Of a DNA stretch of 16,527 bases, positions 9,003 to 16,263 are shown in pieces (positions within the stretch are counted from its first letter, which is position 1; every line of letters starts with the position of its first letter). Position numbers and translations under genes: made by a program. This DNA is from Planctomycetota bacterium. Its GTDB lineage: Bacteria; Planctomycetota; Phycisphaerae; FEN-1346. The stretch spans positions 1 to 16,527 of the forward strand of contig JAPLML010000574.1 of assembly GCA_026387055.1 (NCBI GenBank), read 5' to 3'. The notes below the pieces were generated by a model. It had not been told where the DNA came from. It was given only the letters and a program-made list of their open reading frames with translations, and searched no databases.

Positions 9003-9654
9003 ACGCCAAGGAACCCACAGCCGCCGCGACGGCGCGATCGACTCGCTGCGCGGGCCTTCTGGCCTGGTTGGCGCCACGCCAGCGAGGCCGGTGGGCCACC
9101 TGCCGCGGCCGGTGGATCAAGACCGTCCTGACGGCGGCGCTCCTCATCACGGGGCTGAGCGCTTGGGCGGTGGCCCTCGTTCAGCCGTGGACCGGCCGCT
9201 CGGGAGACCTGGACGTTATCTCCTTCGGCCCCGGCGTGGATGCGGCGAAGGTCCGGTCGGCCTCGGTCGACGGCCGGAAACTGGTGCCGGAGTACGTTCC
9301 GCCGACCCGGAAGCCGCTCCGGCGGAACCCGTTCGAAGGGGCGCGTCCGACTGGCGCGGCGCCGCCGGCCGAGCGGGCGGGCGACGGGACCGGCCCCGCC
9401 CAGGGCGGGCCGCCCGCGCCGGAGCCGGCGCCTCAGGTCGCGCCCGCGCCGACGGCGATGAAGGTGCTGGAGAGGGTGAGAGGTCTGAAGCTCGAGGTGT
9501 CCTGATCACGCCGGCGGGAGAGCGCTGGGCCGTGATCGGGGGCGAAAGTTACCAGGAGGGGGATGCCGTGGCCGGCCTGGAGATCGTCGAGATCCAGGAA
9601 GGCCACGTCAAACTCCAGCAGGCCGGCATGACCTGCCTGCTGCGAATGGAGTAA
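8999..9654 (+). pseudogene. pilP: PilP/GspC-like periplasmic connector with a 1-nt frameshift
   Basis: PilP-type proteins link the PilN/PilO platform to the secretin. The first frame (8999-9505) encodes an Arg-rich tail, a transmembrane helix at about 40-61, a Pro/Ala-rich linker and the start of the beta domain (RGLKLEV). It then stops at 9503-9505. The other frame, from 9496, continues with GVLITPAGERWAVIGGES, then AGLEIVEIQEGHVKLQQAG, ending at the TAA 9652-9654. This is the expected C-terminal beta domain. Inserting one G between 9494 and 9498 would give a continuous 218-residue protein, so a base appears missing. Unlike classical lipoprotein PilP, it is anchored by a transmembrane helix, as GspC is. 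The ATG overlaps pilO by 4 nt. The break may be a real mutation or a consensus error; there is no slippery heptamer for programmed slippage. Confidence 0.8.
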
Positions 9655-9666
9655 AGGAGCGTCGCT

Positions 9667-10683
9667 ATGGAGAGGCCAATGGGTGTCGAACGCAGTCGAT
9701 GGAGGGTCTGGCTTCTGGCCGGTGTGTTGGCGGCCGGGTACCTCGCGCTGGGGGCCGGCGCCGCCGATGGCGCGCAGAAAAGCTCGGCGATCCGAGCGGG
9801 GGACAATGAGATGGCGGCGGCTGCGGCGGCGCCCGCCAAAGCGCCTCCTCCGCCGGCGCCGAAGGTGGCGCCGAAGCCGGCGCCTGCCGAGCAGCCGAAG
9901 GCGCCGCCCGCCGAAGCGGCGGGGCCGCCCACGGTCGGGACGGTCACCGCCTCGCGCGACGCCGAGGGCAAGATCGAGCTCCACGTCAAGAACGAGGAGC
10001 TTGCCAACATCCTCGAACTCCTGTCGCGCCAGTATGAGCTCAACATGATCGCCAGCAAGGGCGCCAAGGGGCGCGTGACGCTCGACCTGTACAAGGTCTC
10101 GGTGGACCAGGTCCTCGACGCGCTCTGCCGCGCCGCCGGGTTGAAGTGGGTCCGCGAGGGCAATTCCATCTACATCTATACGCACGAGGAGATGGCGGCA
10201 CAGGAGGCCGAGGTGTCGCGCATGGTCACCGAGGTCTTTTCGCTGAACTACCTCTCGGCCGAGGAAGCCCAGAAAATCGTCGCGCCCGCCCTCTCGCCGA
10301 AGGCGACCGTGGCCGTCAACTCGGCGCCCGGCAAGGGCATCCCGAGCGGCGGGACCGGCGACACGGGCGGCAACAGTTTCGGCCTCCAGGACACCCTGGT
10401 GATCCGCGATTTCCCGGAGCACCTGGAACAGGCGCGGGCCGTCCTTAAGCAGATGGACCGCCGGCCCCGCCAGGTCCTCGTCGAGGCGACGATCCTCAAG
10501 GTCGAGCTCGATGACACGACCAGCCTGGGCATCGACTTCAATACCCTGGCCCGAAGGTCCTGGCCCTCAACAAGCAGCGGGCGGAGGTCATCGTGGGCCA
10601 GCGCCTCGGCTACAAGACCACCACGACCACCGAAACCACGACGGTTCAGACCATCGAGTTCCTCGACAGCGGCACGCAGTTGA
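9667..10683 (+). pseudogene. pilQ: Secretin (PilQ/GspD-type), N-terminal fragment
   Basis: This is the N-terminal part of the outer-membrane secretin channel. It has a signal-like hydrophobic segment at about 14-33 and a Pro/Ala/Lys-rich linker at about 49-90. An N0/STN-like domain spans about 100-170 (ELANILELLSRQYELNMIAS, VSVDQVLDALCRAAGLKW). A secretin_N domain (VFSLNYLSAEEAQKIVAP) follows, then QVLVEATILKVELDDTTSLG and IDFNTLA. Homology ends at about residue 295 (near 10550). The last 45 codons to 10683 are read in the wrong frame of downstream secretin sequence. The ATG at 9667 has AAAGGAG at 9653-9659, 7 nt upstream. Pieces 2 and 3 follow in two other frames. Confidence 0.85.
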
Positions 10684-10934
10684 TCTTCCGGCCCTTCATC
10701 AGCGATGACGGCTACGTCCGCATGGAGATCCATCCGAAAATCTCGAAGGGCCTGGTGGATCCCGCGACGGGCCTGCCGTCCGAAACGACGACCGAGGTTA
10801 CGTGCAACATCATGGTCAAGGACGGCCACACGGTCGTCATCGGCGGCCTCTTCAGGGAGACGACGTTTACGCGAAGGCTTCACGTTCTTTACGCGCGAAC
10901 GCATCACCAGCAGCTACATGCAGGCGGCCCATGA
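10551..10934 (+). pseudogene. pilQ: Secretin core fragment in a second frame
   Basis: From CCG at 10551 this frame reads PKVLALNKQRAEVIVGQRLG, then LDSGTQLIFRPFISDDGYVR and VKDGHTVVIGGLFRETT, a conserved part of the secretin beta-barrel domain. Normal relatives, as I recall them, have roughly 100 residues between the IDFNxLA segment and NPKVLALN. Here the two are fused directly, with a frame change at 10546-10551. Useful homology ends at about 10872, and the rest to the stop at 10934 is out-of-frame. A GTG at 10593 could start this piece but has no evident ribosome site. I infer a deletion that is not a multiple of 3. Confidence 0.75.
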
Positions 10935-11289
10935 CGCTTGGCAGCGCTACCAGAAGACCAAGTCGCCCAAGGACCTGGAAAGCGCCTACTGGAACGTCTC
11001 CCTGTCGCTCTACGCATCGCCGAACAACATCAAGGGGCTGCAACTGAAAGACGAGATCTACCTGGAGAAGACCGGCGAGCCCTATGAGCCGCCGAACTGG
11101 ACGATCTGGGACACCATCGGGGACCGCCTGAAGGACATGGACGAGGCCAAGCGGGTGACCGCCGAGCAGGGCACGGCGCCTCCGCCGCCGACCCCGCCGC
11201 CCCCGGCGACGCGTCCGCCCGGAACGAAGCCCCCGGCCGGCCAGGCACCCGCCGCCGCGGCGCCGAAGGAGGCCCGAAATGCGAAGTAA
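10873..11289 (+). pseudogene. pilQ: Secretin C-terminal extension fragment in a third frame
   Basis: From about 10873 this frame encodes EGFTFFTRERITSSYMQAAH, then a helical repeat-like extension (SPKDLESAYWNVSLSLYASP, LQLKDEIYL) and a Pro-rich tail, ending at TAA 11287-11289. This resembles the C-terminal extension of planctomycete-type secretins that I recall. The expected VPxLGxIPxLGxLF and following membrane-spanning region between GGLFRETT and this piece are absent, so a second deletion with frameshift is inferred at about 10866-10875. The open frame starts at 10705, but its first part is antisense-like to secretin homology. The stop overlaps the next gene by 11 nt. Confidence 0.7.
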
Positions 11290-12274
11290 GCGAATCGCAC
11301 TTGGCGTGGCCGTCGCCTGCGGCTTCCTCCTTCTCGGCTGCGGCCAGACGGACATCGACAAGAATCGCGCCCAGGCCCGCCAGCGATGGGACCAGTCGCG
11401 GGCCGAGATGGTCACGAAGCTCGCCGAGGGCTCCTACCAGCGCGGCGAGTTCGGGCGCGCCAACGAGCACGTGGCCGAACTGATCCGGGCCGGCGTGACG
11501 TACGCGCCCGCCCATGTCCTGGCGGCGCGGCTGGCGGCACAGAGGGGCGACCTCGACAAGGCCCGCGAGCGGGCCGTCCGCCTGAGCCCGCACGAGGCCA
11601 AGTACGTTCTGGCGGAGACCGAGCTTCTTGTGGCCCAAGGCAAGGGCGACGAGGCGGCCAAGGACCTTTGCGAGGCCGTCAAGCGGACGCCCGGCCGGGC
11701 CGAGCTCCATTCGGCCCTCGGCGACGTCCTCAGCATGCTGAAACTGCACGGCGAGGCCGTGGGCAGCTACCGGGCCGCCATGCACCTCAAGCCCGACCTG
11801 CCGGGCGCGAAAGAGCGCCTCGCCAGGGCGCTGTTCCGTTCGGGCGCCTACGCGGAGGCCGAACCGCTCCTGGCCGAGCTGGCCGGTGCGGAGCCGGAGT
11901 TCGTGTCACGCTGGGTCCGGCTGATGCGGGCCGACTGCCTCCTGGCGATGGGCCGCGCACCGGAGGCCCGGACCATCTACGAGGCCCACCGGCTCCTGGC
12001 GCCCAAGACGGCCGCGCCGCTGATCGGCCTGGCCAAATGCGACATCCTGGAGAACCACTTGGCGTTGGCCGGCGATCGGCTGGAGGTGGTGCTGGCGATC
12101 CAGCCGCAGGATCCGGAGGCCCATGCGCTCATGGGGTACGTCCGCGTGGCAACCGGCCGACCGGGCGAGGCGCTGGCGCACCTGAGACTGGCGCTCGACA
12201 ATCCGGATTGCCAGGGGCGCCGCACCGTCGAGCAGCTCCTCGCGCAGGCCGAGAAGGTGGTCACGGAATTCTAG
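11279..12274 (+). CDS. TPR-repeat lipoprotein
   Basis: The 331-residue product has a lipoprotein signal: a basic start, hydrophobic core and lipobox LLGC with Cys at 21. Helical TPR-like repeats then run to the end, visible as repeated A...A..L....P patterns (ARANEHVAELI-type start, ALGDVLSMLKLHGEAVGSYR, ALFRSGAYAEAEPLLAELA, ALMGYVRVATGRPGEALAHL). Its position directly behind the secretin gene suggests a pilotin or assembly scaffold like PilF/PilW, by analogy only. The ATG at 11279 has AAGGAGG at 11266-11272, 6 nt upstream, and it overlaps the secretin frame by 11 nt. The coding frame is intact, in contrast to the two genes before it. Confidence 0.85.
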   Translation: MRSKRIALGVAVACGFLLLGCGQTDIDKNRAQARQRWDQSRAEMVTKLAEGSYQRGEFGRANEHVAELIRAGVTYAPAHVLAARLAAQRGDLDKARERAVRLSPHEAKYVLAETELLVAQGKGDEAAKDLCEAVKRTPGRAELHSALGDVLSMLKLHGEAVGSYRAAMHLKPDLPGAKERLARALFRSGAYAEAEPLLAELAGAEPEFVSRWVRLMRADCLLAMGRAPEARTIYEAHRLLAPKTAAPLIGLAKCDILENHLALAGDRLEVVLAIQPQDPEAHALMGYVRVATGRPGEALAHLRLALDNPDCQGRRTVEQLLAQAEKVVTEF

Positions 12275-12283
12275 CGAGACAGG

Positions 12284-12393
12284 TGACCCCCGGAATCCGG
12301 GTGGCATGGCCACGCGCCGTTGCGTGGCCATGAAGCCACACACCAGGGGTCATGCTTCGCATGGCCACCCACCAGCGGGTGGCCATGCCACCC
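12284..12393. repeat. Mosaic palindromic repeat between TPR and kinase genes
   Basis: Two perfect hairpins are nested in a larger inverted repeat. CATGGCCACGC (12305-12315) pairs with GCGTGGCCATG (12322-12332). GCATGGCCACCC (12359-12370) pairs with GGGTGGCCATGC (12377-12388). GGGTGGCATGGCCAC (12299-12313) also pairs over 15 bp with 12379-12393, and TGACCCC (12284-12290) with GGGGTCA (12346-12352). The nested structure is typical of REP/BIME mosaics; no T-tract follows. The remaining gap before the kinase shows only its ribosome site. Confidence 0.8.
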
Positions 12394-12437
12394 AAGAATG
12401 AGACGTTCCAGTGGAGACCTGAGGGAGGTCGTCGGTC

Positions 12438-13883
12438 GTGATTGAACTGCGGCGCGCCGCGGCGGTCGTGTTCCTCTTTCTGGGAGTGGGAGTGGCCCTC
12501 CACCTCCTCTTGGAGCCCGTGCGCGAGGCGGGCCAGCCGGCCGCGGTCAAGGCGATGACTCTGGGCGCGGGCATGGCCCTGGCGGTGCTCGGCATCGTCG
12601 GCGGCTTCCTCATCGCCCGCGTGCCGAAGGAGCGGATCAGCAGTGTGACCGACCACCTGGAGGACATGGCGCGCCGCGGGACGATCGGTCTGGCGATCAG
12701 CGAGACCGAGGCCGACGCCCTGGGACGGCTCGGCCACGCCATCAACCACTACCTGTCGTTCGTGAAAGAAGAGGTGGAGCAGTCGCACCTGGCGGCCAAG
12801 GAGCGGCAGATCCAGACGAAGGTCCTCGATGCCGAGAAGCGGCACATCGAGGCCGTCATCCGCGCCATCAGCGACGGCGTCGTGGTCACCGACGCCTTTG
12901 GCGACCTGGTGCTGGCGAACGCCGCCGCCGAGGACACCTTCGGCTTCAAGTTCGACCCGGCGGTCCGCCGGCCCATCGAGGAGGTCATTACCGACAAAGG
13001 GTTCCTGGCCCTCGTTGACGACATGCGCGAGACGGGGCTCTTCACGTCGCACCGGGCCGTCGAGTGGATCCAGGGCGCCGGCGGGGAGGCCCGGATCTGG
13101 CGCGTCATCCTCAACACGGTCGTCGAAGGCAAGCGCCGCGACCGGATCAGCGGCGTGGTGGCCGTCCTGCACGACGTGACGAAGGAGAAGGAAATCGCCC
13201 GCATGAAGAGCGATTTCGTGTCCAACGTGTCGCACGAGCTCAAGGCCCCGCTGGCCAGCCTCCGGGCGTACACCGAGATGCTCGTCGACGGCGAGGTCAA
13301 GAGCGAGGCCGAGACCCGCGAGTACCTTCACGTCATCGGCACCGAGACGGACCGTATGAGTCGGCTGATCGACAACATCCTGAACTTGAGCAGGCTCGAG
13401 TCCGGCCTCGTGCCCGTCAACAAGGCGGACCTGGCCGTCACGGAAATCCTGCGCGACGTCGCCGACGTGATGGCGTCGCAGGCTGTCCAGAAAAACATCC
13501 GCTTGGAGGCCGACCTCGCGCCCGTCTTCTTCCGCGTCCACGGCGACCGCGACATGCTCTACCAGGCGGTCCTGAACGTCGTCTCCAATGCCATCAAGTA
13601 CACGCCGGAAGGCGGCCAGGTCAGGATCTCCACCTACCTGGATGACAGCGCCGTCGTCGTCGACGTGGCCGACACGGGCTACGGCATCCCGCCCGAGGAC
13701 GCCGGCAAAGTGTTCGAGAAGTTCTACCGCTCGCGCCACTCGGCCAAGGCGGCCAAGGGCACCGGCCTGGGCTTGGCGCTCGTGAAGCACGTGGTCGAAG
13801 TGGTCCACGGCGGGCGGGTCACCGTGGAAAGCGATGTTGGAAAGGGATCGGTCTTCCGGCTCTTTCTGCCGGCCGTCCGATAG
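12438..13883 (+). CDS. PAS-containing sensor histidine kinase (PhoR/VicK-like architecture)
   Basis: This is an inner-membrane sensor kinase of 481 residues. Two transmembrane helices (about 6-25 and 40-60) enclose a very short loop, so it probably senses from the cytoplasm or membrane. A HAMP-like segment (about 60-115) leads to a PAS domain (about 138-245, AVIRAISDGVVVTDAFGDLV). The HisKA domain has the H box VSHELKAPLASL with phospho-acceptor His266. The ATPase domain has the N box NVVSNAIKYTP (Asn384), G1 DTGYGIP from Asp412, an F box EKFYRS and G2 GTGLGLAL. The GTG at 12438 follows GAGGGAGG at 12421-12428. The following response regulator, 23 nt downstream, is its likely partner. Confidence 0.92.
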   Translation: MIELRRAAAVVFLFLGVGVALHLLLEPVREAGQPAAVKAMTLGAGMALAVLGIVGGFLIARVPKERISSVTDHLEDMARRGTIGLAISETEADALGRLGHAINHYLSFVKEEVEQSHLAAKERQIQTKVLDAEKRHIEAVIRAISDGVVVTDAFGDLVLANAAAEDTFGFKFDPAVRRPIEEVITDKGFLALVDDMRETGLFTSHRAVEWIQGAGGEARIWRVILNTVVEGKRRDRISGVVAVLHDVTKEKEIARMKSDFVSNVSHELKAPLASLRAYTEMLVDGEVKSEAETREYLHVIGTETDRMSRLIDNILNLSRLESGLVPVNKADLAVTEILRDVADVMASQAVQKNIRLEADLAPVFFRVHGDRDMLYQAVLNVVSNAIKYTPEGGQVRISTYLDDSAVVVDVADTGYGIPPEDAGKVFEKFYRSRHSAKAAKGTGLGLALVKHVVEVVHGGRVTVESDVGKGSVFRLFLPAVR

Positions 13884-13906
13884 GTCCCAAGGAGCTCAAA
13901 ATCGCC

Positions 13907-14323
13907 ATGCCCTGGAAGATTCTCATTGCCGACGACGAGGTCGCCATCGCCAACGTGGTGGCCCGGAAGCTTCAGAACGCCGGCCTGGAGGCCATCGTGA
14001 CCACCGACGGCCAGGAGGCCTACGAGCGCGCCTCGGCCGAGCCGCCGGACTTCATCATCACCGATCTCCAGATGCCCGGCATGAGCGGGCTGGAGCTCTG
14101 CCAACGCCTGACGACGGAACTCGACAAGCCGATCCCCACGATCCTTCTGACGGCCAAGGGGTTTGAGATTGACGGCACGAGCCTGGCGCATCTGCCGATC
14201 CTTCGCGTCATGGCCAAGCCGTTCAGCCCGAGCGAGCTCCTGGCCAACGTCCGGGAGGCGCTGGGCATCCGCACGGCGAGCCCCGCGACTCGCTTCGCTC
14301 GCTCGGGGGTGACAGGATCATAG
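13907..14323 (+). CDS. Single-domain response regulator (CheY-like)
   Basis: A receiver domain without an output domain, 138 residues. The acidic pair Asp9-Asp10, phospho-acceptor Asp53 (ITDLQMPGMSG), Thr82 (ILLTAKG) and Lys104 (VMAKPF) are all in place, so it should accept phosphate from the upstream kinase. AAGGAG at 13889-13894 is 12 nt before the ATG at 13907, a longer spacing than usual. The receiver fold ends near residue 122 (NVREALGIRT). The last 14 or so residues (SPATRFARSGVTGS) come from a low-complexity repeat (about 14279-14312) that appears to have supplied or extended the coding end. It may act by binding a partner such as the downstream HD-GYP protein, which is inference. Confidence 0.88.
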   Translation: MPWKILIADDEVAIANVVARKLQNAGLEAIVTTDGQEAYERASAEPPDFIITDLQMPGMSGLELCQRLTTELDKPIPTILLTAKGFEIDGTSLAHLPILRVMAKPFSPSELLANVREALGIRTASPATRFARSGVTGS

Positions 14324-14358
14324 GGACACGCCACACAGGCGCGGGTCAGCAGACCCGC
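14279..14358. repeat. TCGCT-rich repeat and hairpin after the response regulator
   Basis: The stretch at 14279-14312 has overlapping TCGCT units flanked by CCCCG (14281-14285) and CGGGG (14304-14308), and it forms the last codons of the response regulator. A perfect 7-bp hairpin follows at 14341-14358: GCGGGTC and GACCCGC around the loop AGCA. No T-tract follows, so this is a weak terminator candidate at best; a REP-type remnant is also possible. Confidence 0.45.
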
Positions 14359-14382
14359 CGCACGAAACAGCCTTGTACGGTC

Positions 14383-14396
14383 AGGAGATCCGGGTG
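14383..14396 (+). promoter_or_regulatory. Ribosome binding site deciding the HD-GYP gene start
   Basis: AGGAG at 14383-14387 lies 6 nt before the GTG at 14394. The upstream in-frame TTG at 14373 has no such site. Confidence 0.6.
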
Positions 14397-15917
14397 TCGC
14401 AAGGTCTGACAACCTGTTTGCCGGCGCCCCGGCTGGGGCTCCCTGCCGGTCTGGCCTCGGAGATCCTCGAGCGGACCGGCGTGGAAGTCGCGTTCTACCT
14501 TCCCGACGGCACGCGCGTCCGCGAGGAGGGGGGCGACGGCGCCGAGACCGCGGACGCCGCGCCGGCCCTGGTGCTCGAGGCGGTTCGCGAAAACGCGGAC
14601 CGTCTGGAAGGGGGCGCGGGCGAGGTCCGCCTGGCGTCGCTGCTTCGCCGGCGGTCGCGGCTGGTCCTCGTGGCGCTGGCGCGGGTCCCAGTCTCCGGGC
14701 CGGCGGGCGAGGGCATGGGACGGCAGTTGCTCGCGGCCGTTGCCGACCTGGTGCGGGCCCGCATGGCCGAGGCGGAGACCTGCCGCGAGCGCGACCAGAC
14801 CACCGAGGCGCTCACGCAGTGCTACGAGGAAATCAGTCTTCTGCATAACCTCGGCGAGGCGCTTCGCGTGAACCGCCCCGTGGCGGAGTTCCTGGACGAC
14901 GTCTGTTCGGCGCTTCGCGAGACCCTCGGGGCCGAGGCCGTGGCGGCCTGGTTGCCGGCGGGGACCGGCCTCGAGCCCGTGACGGTGGTGGCCGGCCGGT
15001 TGCCCTGCCTGGTATCGGACCTGCCCGTCCTTGTCGGACGGGTCCTCGCGGGGCTCGAACCGGAGAAGCCCGTTCTCATCAACAACCACCTGGGCGACGA
15101 CCCCGCCTTGGGCGGGTTCTCCATGGCTTTGGAGCGGCTTGTGGTGGTGCCGCTGCCGGTCGGGCAGGAAGGCGCCGGGGCCATCGCGGCCTTCAACCGC
15201 CCCGGCGGGGAGTTCGGGAGCGCCGACGCCAAGCTCATCCGGTCCGGCGCCTCGGCGAGCGCCGTCTTCATCGACAACCGGCGCCTTTACGTGCAGCTCC
15301 AGCAGTTGATGCTCGACCTGGTCCACACGCTGGTCTCCAGCGTCGACGCCAAGGACCCCTACACGTGCGGGCACAGCACCCGCGTGGCCATCACGTGCCG
15401 CGAGGTGGCGCGCGGCATGGGCTTTGCCGGCGACGCGTTGAAGGAAGTGTATATGGCCGGCCTGCTCCACGACATCGGCAAGATCGGCACGCCGGAAGCG
15501 ATCCTTCGGAAGCCCGGCCTTCTGCTGCCGGAGGAGCGCGACATCATGCGCCGGCACGTGGAGGTCGGCGGGCAGATCCTGAGCGGCATCCGCAGGCTCG
15601 AATTCATCCGCGAGGCCGTCCTCTATCACCACGAGCACCTGGACGGCAGCGGTTACCCCGGCGGGTTGAAGGGCGAGGCGATCCCGCTGGTAGCGCGGAT
15701 CATCGCCCTGGCCGACGCCTTCGATGCGATGACCAGCAACCGGCCCTATCGGCCGATGTTGCCCCTGGAGGACGTGAAGCGCGAGATCGGCCGGGCCACC
15801 GGCACGCAGTTCGACCCGCAGGTCGTCCGGGCGTTCCTGGGACTTGACTTCGGGCGCCTGATGCAGCAGTTTGCCGACTCACCCGAGAAGCTCCGGGCCG
15901 GCGGCAGCGAGAAATGA
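14394..15917 (+). CDS. GAF plus HD-GYP domain protein, predicted c-di-GMP phosphodiesterase
   Basis: HD-GYP proteins hydrolyse cyclic di-GMP. The product is 507 residues. Residues about 1-140 are an unrecognised N-terminal region; about 150-300 look like a GAF domain (ISLLHNLGEALRVNRPVAEF, VVVPLPVGQEGAGAIAAFNR). The C-terminal catalytic domain has DPYTCGHSTRV with His327, LLHDIGKIGTPE with His359-Asp360, RHVEVGGQIL, YHHEHLDGSGYPGGL with Gly420-Tyr421-Pro422, and ALADAFDAMTSNRPYR. All the signature metal-binding residues I look for are present, so it is probably active. Its stop overlaps the STAS gene by 4 nt, and a PilB-type ATPase follows, suggesting that it tunes local c-di-GMP for the pilus motor. 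Confidence 0.93.
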   Translation: MSQGLTTCLPAPRLGLPAGLASEILERTGVEVAFYLPDGTRVREEGGDGAETADAAPALVLEAVRENADRLEGGAGEVRLASLLRRRSRLVLVALARVPVSGPAGEGMGRQLLAAVADLVRARMAEAETCRERDQTTEALTQCYEEISLLHNLGEALRVNRPVAEFLDDVCSALRETLGAEAVAAWLPAGTGLEPVTVVAGRLPCLVSDLPVLVGRVLAGLEPEKPVLINNHLGDDPALGGFSMALERLVVVPLPVGQEGAGAIAAFNRPGGEFGSADAKLIRSGASASAVFIDNRRLYVQLQQLMLDLVHTLVSSVDAKDPYTCGHSTRVAITCREVARGMGFAGDALKEVYMAGLLHDIGKIGTPEAILRKPGLLLPEERDIMRRHVEVGGQILSGIRRLEFIREAVLYHHEHLDGSGYPGGLKGEAIPLVARIIALADAFDAMTSNRPYRPMLPLEDVKREIGRATGTQFDPQVVRAFLGLDFGRLMQQFADSPEKLRAGGSEK

Positions 15918-16261
15918 GACGCCACATGCCGACTACAGCCGACGCCTACGGCAGTATGACCGTGCTTTCAACGGAACCGGCGCTCACGCGGGCGGAGGAC
16001 GAGGTCTTCCGCCGCATCGCCGCCGAGCAGATCCGCGCCGGCGGCCGATGGTTCGTCCTGGACCTCTCCCGGGTCGGGTACCTCGACAGCCAGGGGCTGG
16101 AGGACCTCTTGTGGTTCCAGGAGCAGGTTGAGGCCGCGCAGGGCGTCACCACGGTGGCGGGCCTCAAGGGGCACGCCCGCCGGATCTTCGAGATGGTCCG
16201 CTTCGATAAGAAGTTTGATGTCTTCGAGAACGTTCACGAGGCCGTGAAGAGCTTTCACTAG
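15914..16261 (+). CDS. STAS-domain protein (anti-sigma factor antagonist-like)
   Basis: The 115-residue product carries one STAS domain: a beta strand FVLDLSRVGYLDSQGLEDLL with Ser59 in the DSxGL motif that is phosphorylated in SpoIIAA-type proteins, then VTTVAGLKGHARRIFEMVRF and a terminal helix. It is probably a partner-switching regulator, but no serine kinase or sigma factor is seen here, so its partner is unknown. The ATG at 15914 overlaps the preceding stop (ATGA). A second ATG at 15926 is also possible and would shorten it by 4 residues. A 2-nt gap separates it from the next start. Confidence 0.85.
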   Translation: MRRHMPTTADAYGSMTVLSTEPALTRAEDEVFRRIAAEQIRAGGRWFVLDLSRVGYLDSQGLEDLLWFQEQVEAAQGVTTVAGLKGHARRIFEMVRFDKKFDVFENVHEAVKSFH

Positions 16262-16263
16262 CT

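Noticed and set aside
9488..9510. Programmed -1 frameshift in the PilP-like gene
   Set aside because: No slippery heptamer of the X XXY YYZ type or strong downstream stimulator is evident; a simple missing base explains it better.
12261..13808. 515-residue open frame on the - strand
   Set aside because: It is antisense to the sensor kinase, whose H, N, G1 and G2 boxes are all on the + strand.
14346..15638. 430-residue open frame on the - strand
   Set aside because: It is antisense to the HD-GYP gene and has no recognisable domain.
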